A stretch of DNA of 64,000 nt from Accumulibacter sp. (GCF_036625195.1 NZ_JAZKUG010000001.1:5130398-5194397), one strand, 5' to 3'; shown: positions 8,164 through 16,985, counted from the first letter of the stretch. The notes: a model not told the origin generated them from the sequence alone. Program-made: numbers and translations.

Positions 8164-10904
8164 GATTTCCTCGCCTTGGCTTCTTTCAGATCCGCTTGTG
8201 ACTGCTTGAGTTCCATCGTTTGATCGGCGTAGCGTCGCTCCAGTTCGGCCTGGGCCTGGCGCAGTTGCGCTTCCAACTGCTTGACGGCGCTGATGTCGAT
8301 GAAGGTGATGACGACGCCGTCGATATGGTTGGCCTGGGTGCGGTAGGGCATGATGCGCACGTTGAACCAGTGCCCGTCGCGGCTGGCCACCTGTCTTTCC
8401 TGAAACACCAGCGAGCGCAGCACCTCGCGGGTGTCGTCGGCCAAGCCAGGGTAATCGAGCTCGGTGGCGAGATCGGTGACCGGCCGCCCGGCATCGCCGG
8501 GAATCAGCTTGATGATCTGGGCAGCCTGGGTGGTGAAGCGGCGCACGCGCAGTTCGCCATCCAGGAACAAGGTGGCGATGTTGGTGCTGTTGAGCAGGTT
8601 CTTCATGTCGTCGCTGGCGCGCGACAGTTCGTCCAGCTTGGCCTGCAGCTCGTGATTGACGGTTTGCAGTTCCTCGTTCATCGACTGCATTTCTTCCTTC
8701 GAGGTGGTCAGTTCCTCGTTGGTGCTTTGCAGCTCTTCATTGGTACTTTGCAATTCCTCGTTGGTGGACTTGAGCTCTTCCTGCGAGCTTTGCATTTCCT
8801 CGCGGGTGGTTTGCAGGTCTTCGTGGGCCTGTTGCAGTTCGTGCGCCAGCACCGCCAGTTGCGCCTCGTAGGCACGGGCCCGTGCCGAGGTGGTGCCGTT
8901 GCCGCGCTTGCCGGTCTCCATGGCCGGTGTGTCGGCAGCGGGCAGATCGGCAAACACCACCAGCACCATGCCGGCCAGTGCCGCCGGTTCGGCGAGCGGT
9001 TGCACGGTAACTTCGACGCTCTGGGTGCCGCCGTTGGTGCCGACGCGGATATCTTTCACTGTCACCGCGCTGTGCTCGCGCACCGCGCGGGAAAATCCGG
9101 CGCTGAGCGCGCCGGCGAGGCCCTCGCGCGCCATGGCGAAGAGGTTGTTGTTGATCTTGCCGGCGGCCGGTTCGAGGTATTTGCCGGTCTTGCCGCTGAT
9201 GAAGACGATGTCGCCCTGGGCCGTGGTAAGCACCGCCGCCGGGGCAAAGCGCGACAGCAACAGCGCCTCGGTTTGCGCCTGCAGGCTGGCAGCCGACAGC
9301 TGCGGTGCCAGAACCCGGGTCGACGCCGCACCTGCGGCGCTCGTAGCGGGCACACGATTCTGGGCGAAGGCGGTGGGGAATTCGACCAATTCGGCCTCGC
9401 GCACGGCGCCCTGACGGCGGTAGATCCGGCTCTTGCCGGGCAGCGCGGCAAACAGGTCGGTGGCGGCGCCCACCGTCTCCGAGGTGCCCAGCATCAGAAC
9501 GCCGCCGGGGTTGAGGCTGTAGTGAAACAGCGGGAACAGCTTCTTTTGCAGCTCGGGCTCAAGATAGATCAGCAGGTTGCGGCAGGTGAGCAGGTCGAGC
9601 TTGGTAAAGGGCGGGTCCATCACCAGGTTCTGTGGCGCAAAGATGACCATCTCGCGGACTTCCTTGCTCACCCGGTAGCCGCGTTCCTCCTGCACGAAGA
9701 AGCGGCGCAACCGGGTCTCCGAAACATCGGCAGCGATGTTGGCCGGGTAGGCGCCGATGCGGGCGCGGTCGATGGCGTCGGGGTCGAGATCGGTAGCAAA
9801 CACCTGCAGCGCATAGTGCGGCGCGCCCGGGTCGCGCAGTTGCAGTTGATCGATCACCTCGCGAAAGGCGATGGCCAGCGAATAGGCTTCTTCGCCGGTG
9901 GAGCAGGCGGTGGTCCAGGCGCGCAGAAGGCCACCCTTGGGGTGCGCCGCCAACAGCGTCGGGATGGCCTCGTTCTTGAGTTGTTCCCAGGACTCCGGGT
10001 CGCGGAAGAAGCTGGTGACGCCGATCAGCAACTCCTTGAACAGCAGCGCGGCTTCCTGCGAATTCTCGCGCAGGTAGCGCACGTAGTCGGCCAGCTTGGG
10101 CAATTGGTGCAGGCCCATGCGCCGTTCGATGCGGCGGTAGAGCGTGCTCTTCTTGTAGAGGGAGAAATCGTGGCCGGTTTGCGCACGCAGGATCAGCACG
10201 ACTTTCTCCAGGCCGCTGTGCTCCTTGTCGCTCAACGGGACACTCTCCGGCGGGCTGAGCAGCGGCACATGGTTTAGGTAGGCGACGATCCGCTCGGCCA
10301 GTTCTTCTGCGGGGGCGACGACGTCGGCCAGGCCGGCGTCGATGGCGCTTCTGGGCATGCCGTCGAACTTGGCGCTGGCCGGGTCCTGGACGAACACCGC
10401 GCCGGCGTTTTCCTTGATGGCGCGCAGACCCAGCGTGCCGTCGGAGCCCATGCCGGAGAGGATGACGCCGATGGCGCGCTCCTGCCGATCGGCGGCCAGC
10501 GCGCGCAGGAAGAAGTCGATCGGCAGGCGCAGGCCGCGCGGCGCTTCGGGTTCGAGCAGATGCAGGACGCCGTGCAGGATCGACAGGTCGCGGTTCGGCG
10601 GGATGACATAGACGTGATTCGGCTCGACGGTCAGGCGGTCGGTGACCTGGCGCACCGGCAGGGTCGTGGCGCGTTGCAGCAGTTCGACCATGATGCCCTT
10701 GTGGTTTGGGTCGAGGTGCTGCACGACGACATGGGCGAGGCCGCTGGCGGGCGGCACATGGCTCAGAAACTGTTCGAGCGCTTCGAGCCCGCCGGCGGAG
10801 GCGCCGATGCCGACGATGGGGAAGTCGCTCGCCGAGATGGCCGCGGCGGGCGTGTCAGGTGCGGTTGCCGGGGCCTCGGCAGCGCGCTTCACGCTGCGCC
10901 GCAC
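8160..10904 (-). CDS. CheB-CheR fusion protein with PAS domain
   Basis: Large cytoplasmic fusion of 914 residues. A CheB methylesterase domain comes first (IVGIGASAGGLEAL with the catalytic Ser, VVQHLDP with the His, SGMGSDG with the Asp). A CheR methyltransferase follows (TSFFRDPE, WTTACSTGEEAYSLA as SAM loop, LLTCRNLLIYL). A central low-similarity region leads into a long coiled coil of STNEELQ heptads, then a PAS domain ending FIDISAVKQLEAQL. No receiver domain precedes CheB, as is usual for these fusions. The frame starts with GTG at 10904, immediately downstream (in gene orientation) of an 11-base C run. An ATG 23 bp further upstream would be in frame if the run were 12. The partner hybrid kinase follows with a 4-bp overlap. 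Confidence 0.92.
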   Translation of the reverse strand: MRRSVKRAAEAPATAPDTPAAAISASDFPIVGIGASAGGLEALEQFLSHVPPASGLAHVVVQHLDPNHKGIMVELLQRATTLPVRQVTDRLTVEPNHVYVIPPNRDLSILHGVLHLLEPEAPRGLRLPIDFFLRALAADRQERAIGVILSGMGSDGTLGLRAIKENAGAVFVQDPASAKFDGMPRSAIDAGLADVVAPAEELAERIVAYLNHVPLLSPPESVPLSDKEHSGLEKVVLILRAQTGHDFSLYKKSTLYRRIERRMGLHQLPKLADYVRYLRENSQEAALLFKELLIGVTSFFRDPESWEQLKNEAIPTLLAAHPKGGLLRAWTTACSTGEEAYSLAIAFREVIDQLQLRDPGAPHYALQVFATDLDPDAIDRARIGAYPANIAADVSETRLRRFFVQEERGYRVSKEVREMVIFAPQNLVMDPPFTKLDLLTCRNLLIYLEPELQKKLFPLFHYSLNPGGVLMLGTSETVGAATDLFAALPGKSRIYRRQGAVREAELVEFPTAFAQNRVPATSAAGAASTRVLAPQLSAASLQAQTEALLLSRFAPAAVLTTAQGDIVFISGKTGKYLEPAAGKINNNLFAMAREGLAGALSAGFSRAVREHSAVTVKDIRVGTNGGTQSVEVTVQPLAEPAALAGMVLVVFADLPAADTPAMETGKRGNGTTSARARAYEAQLAVLAHELQQAHEDLQTTREEMQSSQEELKSTNEELQSTNEELQSTNEELTTSKEEMQSMNEELQTVNHELQAKLDELSRASDDMKNLLNSTNIATLFLDGELRVRRFTTQAAQIIKLIPGDAGRPVTDLATELDYPGLADDTREVLRSLVFQERQVASRDGHWFNVRIMPYRTQANHIDGVVITFIDISAVKQLEAQLRQAQAELERRYADQTMELKQSQADLKEAKARKS

Positions 10905-10908
10905 TTGC

Positions 10909-10919
10909 GGGGGGGGGGG
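10909..10919. repeat. 11-base G/C homopolymer at the start of the CheB-CheR gene
   Basis: Eleven consecutive G on the plus strand (C in gene orientation) lie 5 bp upstream of the GTG start. The upstream ATG at 10927 reads into the run and stops out after a few codons as sequenced. With one more C it would join the CheB-CheR frame. Such runs either vary by slippage in the cell or are miscounted by sequencers. Confidence 0.85.
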
Positions 10920-11509
10920 TTGGCCATGGCTATGTCCAGCTGAGGGATAAGGCTCATTTTACGCCAATGCGGGGGGAAATCGACCGGGTGGAGGGAGTGG
11001 TGGTGAGAGACAAGGCTCGATGCCACAGACGACCGAACACCCACCGCACGGCTTGCCGAACACCGCTTCTTCAACCGCTTCAACCCTCGTCTGCAGCCGC
11101 GCTCAGCACCGCGACCTGCGCCTACAATGGATCCATTCTCGTGAGCGCAAAGGGGTCAGATTTCCTGAGCGTCAAGGCGTGCCAGCGCCGGGCGACGGGC
11201 GAGGGCGATCCACCCGTCGCGTTCCTGGCCCAGAACCGGCGCCAGCAGCCCCAGCGCGGCATGGCTGACCACCACCAGGGAAACCGCCGACGGCCGAAAG
11301 CGGCGCCGATCACGGGCCAGGAACCAGCCGGCCGCTGTGGGCAAGTGTTGCTGCCGGTTGCGCGCCCTGCGGGGCCGCGCAAGCAGTCGTGACCGGGCGA
11401 AAACTTGCCCCGTGTTGCCAGTCGACGATCCCTCAAGGAGCCGGCAAGGGCGGCCGCCACGGCACGACAAGCCCCAGCCGCTGCGTCGGCGACGCACCGG
11501 TGACGGCGT

Positions 11510-11616
11510 GTGCCACTGCTGCCACACGGGCGCGACCTCATCTTCCATCGTGTCGGTGCGTCGTTCGCGTCGCGCGAGTCGTGCACTGCGCCCGTGACAT
11601 CGGAACAGCCTCCTGA
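11510..11616 (+). pseudogene. 3' remnant of a parE toxin gene
   Basis: The DNA matches the last third of the intact parE at about 4485-4592 (encoding LLPHGRYLIFYRV through the stop), with a short deletion and substitutions that break the frame. The antitoxin gene is missing. This shows that a second toxin-antitoxin copy existed and was lost. Confidence 0.7.
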
Positions 11617-11774
11617 CGCCTGACGAAGCGGCCCATCGCCACAAGGACCAGCACCGGCAACCCTGATCGGGCGAAGGAAAGAAGCGTCGCCAGCGGGCCG
11701 CCGAGCGTCGATTTTTTTTACAATCGAGTCCCCGCCAGAGAATGAATTCCATTTATAACAGGGCACTGCAATCC

Positions 11775-11790
11775 TGGCACGAACTCTGCT
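11775..11790 (+). promoter_or_regulatory. Sigma-54 promoter of the PEP-CTERM gene
   Basis: TGGCACGAACTCTGCT fits the -24/-12 consensus with GG-N10-GC spacing. It lies 135 bp before the ATG of the PEP-CTERM gene and is shared with 4751 and 56334. PEP-CTERM genes are known to be controlled in several betaproteobacteria by RpoN with the PrsK/PrsR two-component system, so this is the expected promoter. The kinase and activator are not in this window. Confidence 0.75.
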
Positions 11791-11924
11791 TTATGTCCGG
11801 CATGAGCAGCACCCCTGCAAGATCAGGAGGCAAGCTGCCTGCCGCGTCCGACACCGGTGAACGCGAGCAGGGTGCACACTGGGGCTGGCCCTCGCATATC
11901 GGACAACCTGACTGGAGAATTCAG

Positions 11925-12593
11925 ATGACCAAGAAAATCAATGTTCTTCTCGGCTCGCTGCTGGCACTGACTTCGGCCGCCGCGTTCGCCGCGCCGGCCT
12001 TCTGGACCGACTGGACGACTGTGACGACGGCTGCGCCGGGCGCGGTCGGCACCCTCAGCGTCGGCGCCAGCACCGTCAATGTCAGCTACAGCGGCGCCTA
12101 CACCTTCGTTCAGACCTCCGGCGGAACCAACTTCTGGAACCCCGCTGCGCCGTACATTTCGGCCGTGGTGGACAACGCACCGCCGGCATCCGACATCATC
12201 GCGCTGGACGCCGGCGGCAGGAAGACCATCAGTTTCTCGCAGGCGGTGCAGGATCCGCTGATCGCTCTCGTGAGCTGGAACGGCAACACGGTTGACTTCG
12301 GCGTACCGATCGAGATCCTGAGCTATGGTGCCGGCTACTGGGGCAACGGGACGCCGGTCCTCAACGCGGCGGGAACCGGGTTCTTCGGCAGCGGTGAAGT
12401 CCACGGCGTGATCCGCCTGCCGGGTGTGCACACCTCGATCAGCTTCACCGACACCTCCGAGAACTGGCACGGCTTCACCGTCGGCGTCGTCGGCCTTGCC
12501 GACGATCAGGCGGCGCCGGAACCGGCGTCGCTCGCCCTGCTCGGTCTCGGTCTGGCCGCCATCGGCGGCATGCGCAAGCGCCGGACGGTCTGA
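11925..12593 (+). CDS. PEP-CTERM sorting domain protein
   Basis: Secreted protein of 222 residues. An amino-terminal signal peptide (MTKKINVLLGSLLALTSAAA followed by FAAP) precedes a Ser/Thr/Asn-rich middle predicted to form beta strands. The carboxyl end is the PEP-CTERM tripartite signal: APEP, a hydrophobic helix (SLALLGLGLAAIGGM) and a basic tail (RKRRTV). Such proteins are processed by exosortase (EpsH/XrtA), usually in organisms making exopolysaccharide or flocs. The start at 11925 has GGAG 9 bp upstream; the frame is open further up but codes for nothing recognisable. The middle has no domain I can name. A sigma-54 promoter lies upstream. Confidence 0.9.
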   Translation: MTKKINVLLGSLLALTSAAAFAAPAFWTDWTTVTTAAPGAVGTLSVGASTVNVSYSGAYTFVQTSGGTNFWNPAAPYISAVVDNAPPASDIIALDAGGRKTISFSQAVQDPLIALVSWNGNTVDFGVPIEILSYGAGYWGNGTPVLNAAGTGFFGSGEVHGVIRLPGVHTSISFTDTSENWHGFTVGVVGLADDQAAPEPASLALLGLGLAAIGGMRKRRTV

Positions 12594-12623
12594 GGATTCT
12601 CCTTCTCCACGAGATAGTCCAAC

Positions 12624-12694
12624 GCCGGCGCCCTCAAGGGGCCGGCTGCCCGATCCGGAAAGAAATCGAAAGCCGGCCCCCCCAAGGGGCCGGC
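12624..12694. terminator. Two similar GC-rich hairpins between convergent genes
   Basis: The hairpins at 12624-12646 and 12672-12694 share the core GCCGGC...CC-(T/C)CAA-GGGGCCGGC. They lie between the PEP-CTERM gene and the convergent ald gene and could act as a bidirectional terminator. Neither has a clear T tract, so intrinsic termination is uncertain. The two copies resemble a small dispersed hairpin repeat. Confidence 0.45.
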
Positions 12695-12787
12695 CGGCTG
12701 ATCAAAGGAGTGCTGCCGCTCACCCCGCGCCGGTTCGCGGCGCGCGGTCGCTTGTGGCGGCGAGCACTCCGCTGCCGCCCTTCCTCC

Positions 12788-13909
12788 TCAGCCGGCCGCG
12801 ATCAGCGAACGCGCGTCGTGGTACGCGTAACCGAGATCTTCGGCGACCTCACGGCAGGTGACCTTGCCAAAAGCGACGTTCAGCCCGTTGCGCAGATGCT
12901 CGTCGTCCTGCAGCGCCTGCCGCCAGCCCTTGTCGGCGATCTGCAGTGCGAAGGGCAGCGTCGCGTTGTTCAGGGCGTAGGTCGAGGTCCGCGGCACGCC
13001 GCCCGGCATGTTGGCAACACAGTAATGCACGACGTTGCCGACCATGTAGGTCGGCGCGGCATGCGTCGTCGCCTTCGCCGTCTCGCAGCAGCCGCCCTGG
13101 TCGATCGCCACGTCGACGATCACCGAACCCGGCTTCATCGCGTCGACCATCTGCCGGCTGATCAGCTTCGGTGCGGCAGCGCCGGGGATGAGGACGCCGC
13201 CGATGACGAGGTCGGCGCGCAGCACATGCTGCTCGACGTTGTCGCGATTGGAAAAGACGGTCATCACGCGTGCGCCGAGAAGCCGGTCCATGCGCCGCAG
13301 GACGTCGATGTTGCGGTCGATGACCACCACCTGCGCGCCGCTGCCGACGGCGATCTGTGCCGCGTTCGAGCCGACGACGCCACCGCCGAGTATGACGATC
13401 CGCGCCGAAGGCACGCCGGCGACGCCACCGAGCAGGACGCCCATGCCGCCATGCGCCTTCTCCAGGCAGTAGGCGCCGGCCTGCACCGACAGCCGGCCAG
13501 CGACCTCGGACATCGGCGCCAGCAACGGCAGACCACCGCCGGGCTGCGTCACCGTCTCGTAGGCGATGCAGACGGCACCGCTCTGCACCAGGTCGGCGCA
13601 CTGCTCGGGATCGGGTGCCAGGTGCAGGTACGTGTAGAGGATCTGCCCCTCGCGCAGCATGGCGCGCTCGCCCGCCTGCGGCTCCTTGACCTTGACGATC
13701 ATCTCGGCGGTCGCGAAGATCTCCTCCGCTGAAGCGGCTATCACCGCTCCGGCTTTCTGATAGACTTCGTCGGTGGCACCGATGCCGCGTCCGGCACCGG
13801 CCTCGACCGCCACCCGATGGCCATGTGCCACCATCTCCCGTACCGATGAAGGCGTCAGACCGACGCGATATTCGTGGTTCTTGATCTCCCTGGGTACGCC
13901 AATGTGCAT
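12788..13909 (-). CDS. ald: Alanine dehydrogenase
   Basis: NAD-dependent enzyme interconverting L-alanine with pyruvate and ammonia in the cytoplasm; 373 residues, the normal length. It begins with the family signature MHIGVPREIKNHEYRVGLTP. The catalytic Lys75 (in VKVKEP) and His96 (in YTYLHLAP) are in the known positions. The NAD-binding glycine motif ILGGGVVGSNAA lies at about 173-184. The gene stands alone, converging on the PEP-CTERM gene. It can serve alanine catabolism or ammonia assimilation. Confidence 0.96.
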   Translation of the reverse strand: MHIGVPREIKNHEYRVGLTPSSVREMVAHGHRVAVEAGAGRGIGATDEVYQKAGAVIAASAEEIFATAEMIVKVKEPQAGERAMLREGQILYTYLHLAPDPEQCADLVQSGAVCIAYETVTQPGGGLPLLAPMSEVAGRLSVQAGAYCLEKAHGGMGVLLGGVAGVPSARIVILGGGVVGSNAAQIAVGSGAQVVVIDRNIDVLRRMDRLLGARVMTVFSNRDNVEQHVLRADLVIGGVLIPGAAAPKLISRQMVDAMKPGSVIVDVAIDQGGCCETAKATTHAAPTYMVGNVVHYCVANMPGGVPRTSTYALNNATLPFALQIADKGWRQALQDDEHLRNGLNVAFGKVTCREVAEDLGYAYHDARSLIAAG

Positions 13910-14282
13910 CCCTGTCTCCTCGAAACTGGTTCATGGGGCCAACCATGTTATGCCAATTCGCCGGCCGCGACGAATTTTTCTCTGCCGCTCCAGCGTGAAC
14001 CGCCGGCCGTCATCGGCCGTGCCGAACCTGTTGCAGGAAGCGTTGCGATGGGGTCCACCGTTGTCACCGTGCCGCGTGACGCGCGGGTGGCGGCTGCCGA
14101 CTGAAACCGGGGAGCAGTTGGAACGTATGCGCGGCGACGTCGGCATTGACGCAGTCGCCGGCAACGCCACGACCTGCTGCTTCAGCCTTTGGCTGCAACC
14201 AGGTTCCGGCAGACCGCCGGTCGAAACGCCGCCGCTGGAGCCCCACGCCACCCGCGAAACAGCGGACCATGGACGCACAGCC
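13910..14282. other. Intergenic region between ald and a response regulator
   Basis: No supported gene. The response regulator frame is open upstream through this stretch (an ATG at 14127 with weak GGAGCAG upstream would add 52 residues), but the added sequence resembles no domain. The region presumably contains the divergent promoters of ald and the regulator. Confidence 0.5.
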
Positions 14283-14657
14283 ATGCGCCTGCTGATCGTC
14301 GACGACGAGCGGACGAACCGCAACCTGATTCTCGCGATGCTTGCCAGCATCGACCTGCAGGCCGATTGCGCGCGCAGCGGTGAGGAGGCAGTCACCCTGG
14401 CCGCAAGCGAGCGCTACGCGCTGATCCTGATGGACCTGCAGTTGCCGGCGATCGACGGCATGGAGGCGACTCGCCGCATTCGCCAGCTGCCGCACTGCGC
14501 GTCGGTTCCCATCATCGCACTCAGCGGCCGTAGCGATGACGACGTTGCCGATGCATGCCAACAGGCTGGAATGAACGATTTCGTCGCCAAGCCGTTCTCC
14601 CTGGGTGTACTGCTCGATACCGTCACGCGCTGGTTGCGCTCTTCGCCCCCTGCCTGA
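14283..14657 (+). CDS. Single-domain response regulator
   Basis: Receiver-only protein of 124 residues. It has the acidic pair in LLIVDDER, acceptor Asp51 in LILMDLQLP, the Thr/Ser position in IIALSGRS and the conserved Lys in FVAKPFS. With no output domain it should act by phosphorelay or protein contact. It resembles the receivers of hybrid kinases, including the one ending at 6352 (shared pattern ATRRIRQLP and CQQAGMNDFVAKPF). It may therefore be a detached receiver. The start at 14283 is where homology begins; an upstream ATG is possible. It converges on the orphan kinase gene, 18 bp away. Confidence 0.85.
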   Translation: MRLLIVDDERTNRNLILAMLASIDLQADCARSGEEAVTLAASERYALILMDLQLPAIDGMEATRRIRQLPHCASVPIIALSGRSDDDVADACQQAGMNDFVAKPFSLGVLLDTVTRWLRSSPPA

Positions 14658-14675
14658 CGATCCGCCACGGCAAGC

Positions 14676-15581
14676 TCAGCGCTGGTCCGCCGTGGCACCC
14701 CGGCTCTCGTCGCACGAGGGCAGGAAAGCCACCAGTTCCGTCCCTCCCGCCGATCGATCGACGACCTGCAGATGGCCGCCGTAGAGATGCACCAGCGCTG
14801 CCACCGCCGTCAGACCCAGACCGAGCCCCGTGCCGCGGCCGTCGCCACTGAAGAAGGGTTCGAAGACCCGGTCGCGGATCGAAGGCGAAATGCCATGGCC
14901 ATCATCGCTGACCGCCAGGCGAACGAAGTCGCCGCTGAAGCGGCTGCGACACGCGGCGCATAGCTCCCCCTCGACCCGTCCGGATCGGCGAGCGGAAAGG
15001 AGCACGGTACCGTCATCGCCCATCGCCTGGCAGGCGTTGCGGCACAGGTTGGCCCACATCCGCTGCAGGTGCGAGCGATCGACGGCGAGCGGCGGCAGGT
15101 CGTCGTCGATCGCCACCGAGATCGTCACCGTGTCAGCCACGCTGCTGGCAAATGCCGCGACCACCTCCCGGGCAACTGCCGAACATTCGACCACATCGAG
15201 CCGTGGCGCCCCGTCGCGCGCCAGCGCCGCCACCTGTCGCACGAGGACTTGCGCGTGCCGACCGGCCGTTTCGATCTCGTCCACGTACGCCAGCACACGC
15301 TCCGTGTCCCCGCCGGCCCGCAGAAGCGCTTTTGCCAACCCGGCGAAACCCTGGATGGCAAGCAGCAGATTGTTGAAGTCGTGCGCCAGACCGGCGGCCA
15401 CCGCGCCCATCGCGACCAGACGCTCAACCTCGCGCGGCGCCTCCGCCTGCCGTGCCTGCCGGCAGTTGGAGGCTGCCGGCGACCCGGGCTCAGGCGCGGG
15501 CGCCACGGGTCGGCTCGTCGTCAGCCGGCATGAACTCACCCCACAGCGACATCCGGAGACGGCAGCGATCGGCAGTGGCAA
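14676..15581 (-). CDS. Orphan sensor histidine kinase
   Basis: Histidine kinase of up to 301 residues with no visible sensor domain or membrane segment. The phosphoacceptor helix has GLAHDFNNLLLAIQGFAGLA, the NtrB-like HDFNN form. The ATPase domain carries the N-box (LCRNACQAM), DDGHGIS and GRGTGLGLGL. The start is unclear: the longest frame begins with TTG at 15581 without a clear ribosome-binding site; GTG codons shortly downstream could serve. It faces a FixJ-like regulator across a 92-bp divergent intergenic region, and a single-domain receiver lies convergently at its 3' end. Either could be its partner. Confidence 0.85.
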   Translation of the reverse strand: MPLPIAAVSGCRCGVSSCRLTTSRPVAPAPEPGSPAASNCRQARQAEAPREVERLVAMGAVAAGLAHDFNNLLLAIQGFAGLAKALLRAGGDTERVLAYVDEIETAGRHAQVLVRQVAALARDGAPRLDVVECSAVAREVVAAFASSVADTVTISVAIDDDLPPLAVDRSHLQRMWANLCRNACQAMGDDGTVLLSARRSGRVEGELCAACRSRFSGDFVRLAVSDDGHGISPSIRDRVFEPFFSGDGRGTGLGLGLTAVAALVHLYGGHLQVVDRSAGGTELVAFLPSCDESRGATADQR

Positions 15582-15673
15582 CCGTCGGCCGACAGTGGAT
15601 TGAACCGCGAAAAGTCGCTAGAATCAACCAAAAAGCCCCCGTAGGATTCAGCCATGCCATCTTTCTTCGAATC

Positions 15674-16285
15674 GTGACTGCATCCGGCAGGCAAACGGTC
15701 TGCATCGTCGATGACGATGCGCAGATTCGCCGCTTCCTCACCGAAGTCCTGGGAAGCATTGGACTGATCGCCGAGGAGTATGCATCCGGAGAGGATTTCA
15801 TGCGCCGCTGGCAACCGGCGAAGGCAGCCTGCGTCCTGCTCGACATCCGCATGCCGCGAATCACCGGACCCGAGATCCACGACTGGCTGCGCGAACGGGA
15901 ACCGAATCTGCCGGTGATCTTCCTCACCGGCCACGCGGACGTGACGACTGCCGTGCGCGCGATGCGCCTCGGCGCTTTCGACGTCATCGAAAAACCCTTC
16001 AACGTGCAACAACTCATCGAGCGGGTCAACCAGGCCGTCCGCCGGGTCGCGGAAGCTGCGGCCGCGACCGCTGACAACGCGGGCTGGCAACATGCGCTGA
16101 CGACGCGCGAGAAAGAGGTGCTCGCCGGCGTCATCGACGGCAAGCGCAGCAAGGTCATCGCCGCCGAGCTGGGCATCAGCGAACGGACGGTCGAGAGCCA
16201 CCGCGCCAGCATCATGGCCAAGGCGGGCGCCAGCACTGCAGCCCAACTGGTGGCGATGGCGATCGGAAAGCGACAGCCGGGTTGA
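15674..16285 (+). CDS. FixJ/NarL-type response regulator
   Basis: Transcriptional regulator of 203 residues. The receiver has IVDDDAQIRRFL, acceptor Asp57 in VLLDIRMP, FLTGHADV and IEKPF. A LuxR-type helix-turn-helix (LTTREKEVLAGVIDGKRSKV through LGISERTVESHRASIMAKAG) follows. Together these are typical of the FixJ/TodT group. The GTG at 15674 is chosen because the longer frame upstream has no homology and would overlap the promoter of the divergent kinase gene. It is probably phosphorylated by that kinase. Confidence 0.88.
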   Translation: MTASGRQTVCIVDDDAQIRRFLTEVLGSIGLIAEEYASGEDFMRRWQPAKAACVLLDIRMPRITGPEIHDWLREREPNLPVIFLTGHADVTTAVRAMRLGAFDVIEKPFNVQQLIERVNQAVRRVAEAAAATADNAGWQHALTTREKEVLAGVIDGKRSKVIAAELGISERTVESHRASIMAKAGASTAAQLVAMAIGKRQPG

Positions 16286-16607
16286 GCTTCCGGTGCCAGG
16301 CGAGCGGCCGCCCGCTCACCGCTGGCACCGGCCGGCCATGGTTTCTGCAGCGCCCACTGGTGTTCCCCGTTTGACATCGACCGACCTCGAAGCGGACAGG
16401 TACGGGCACGTAGTCTAGCCGAAAGGACGCCAGTCCGCGACCCACCTCTGGCCTCCCACGGTGGCGACGCCAGCGCGCTCTTCTCCGTATTTCCCCTGAT
16501 CCTCCCGTGAATTTCCGGATGGCGGCGCAACCGCGGCGCCGCTACGCTACGTCCTCATCGAACAGGGCCCGCTGCGCCGGCTGGCCGCAACCGATGGAGG
16601 TCTCAAC
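16286..16607. other. Intergenic region upstream of the chemotaxis operon
   Basis: No supported gene. This stretch should contain the promoter for the long chemotaxis operon that starts with the CheY-like gene. I could not pick out a convincing -10/-35 or sigma-28 motif by eye. Confidence 0.45.
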
Positions 16608-16976
16608 GTGGCCAAGACAATCTTCCTCGTCGACGATTCGGCGACCATCCTGCTCAGCGTGTCGAGCATCCTCGGCAAGGCCGGCTATGCCGTCGAGAAG
16701 TCGGCCAGCGCCGAGGAAGCGCTGCAGAAGTTCAGCGCCGGCATCAAGGTCGATCTGTTGATCACCGATCTCAACATGCCCGGAATGAACGGCATCGAGC
16801 TGATCAAGAAGGTTCGCGCGCTCGCCGCCTACCGCTTTCTGCCGATCCTCTTCCTGACCACCGAATCGCAGCAGAGCCGCAAGCTCGAAGCGAAAGCAGC
16901 AGGCGCCTCGGGGTGGATCGTCAAGCCGGCAACCGCCGACGATCTGTTGAATACCATCAAGCTGGTCATCCGCTAG
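16608..16976 (+). CDS. cheY: CheY-like response regulator
   Basis: Receiver-only chemotaxis regulator, 122 residues. It has FLVDDSATILLSVS, acceptor Asp54 in LLITDLNMPGMNGIEL, the Thr in FLTTES and the Lys in WIVKPATADDLL. It starts with GTG, preceded by GGAGGT 6 bp upstream. It is the first gene of the chemotaxis operon and the likely phosphoryl acceptor from CheA. Whether it acts on a flagellar or pilus motor cannot be told here; no motility genes are in the window. Confidence 0.92.
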   Translation: MAKTIFLVDDSATILLSVSSILGKAGYAVEKSASAEEALQKFSAGIKVDLLITDLNMPGMNGIELIKKVRALAAYRFLPILFLTTESQQSRKLEAKAAGASGWIVKPATADDLLNTIKLVIR

Positions 16977-16985
16977 CCGCCGACG

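Larger units (their letters stand above)
11180..11840. repeat. Third, eroded copy of the duplicated block
   Basis: Reading left to right: a kinase-gene fragment (11180-11345, like 3520-3690); the 53-bp repeat also at 5965; a segment matching 3857-3975 upstream of parD (GTGCCCCGTGTT... CCTCAAGGAG... GACGCACCGGTGACGG); then, with the whole antitoxin gene and most of the toxin gene missing, the parE 3' end; then the spacer matching 4593-4830 up to about 11840. No intact gene remains. The stretch before it (10928-11180) shows no gene either, but includes AAGGGGTCAGATTT at about 11152, a motif of the kind often found in dispersed repeats. Confidence 0.85.

Noticed and set aside
8690..8790. Short tandem repeat inside the CheB-CheR gene as a possible repeat element
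   Set aside because: It encodes the STNEELQ coiled-coil heptads typical of these fusions, so it is protein-level repetition.
8220..10277. 685-residue plus-strand frame opposite the CheB-CheR gene
   Set aside because: Gly/Val/His-rich translation without domains; the minus strand encodes all CheB and CheR motifs. It is a codon-bias shadow.
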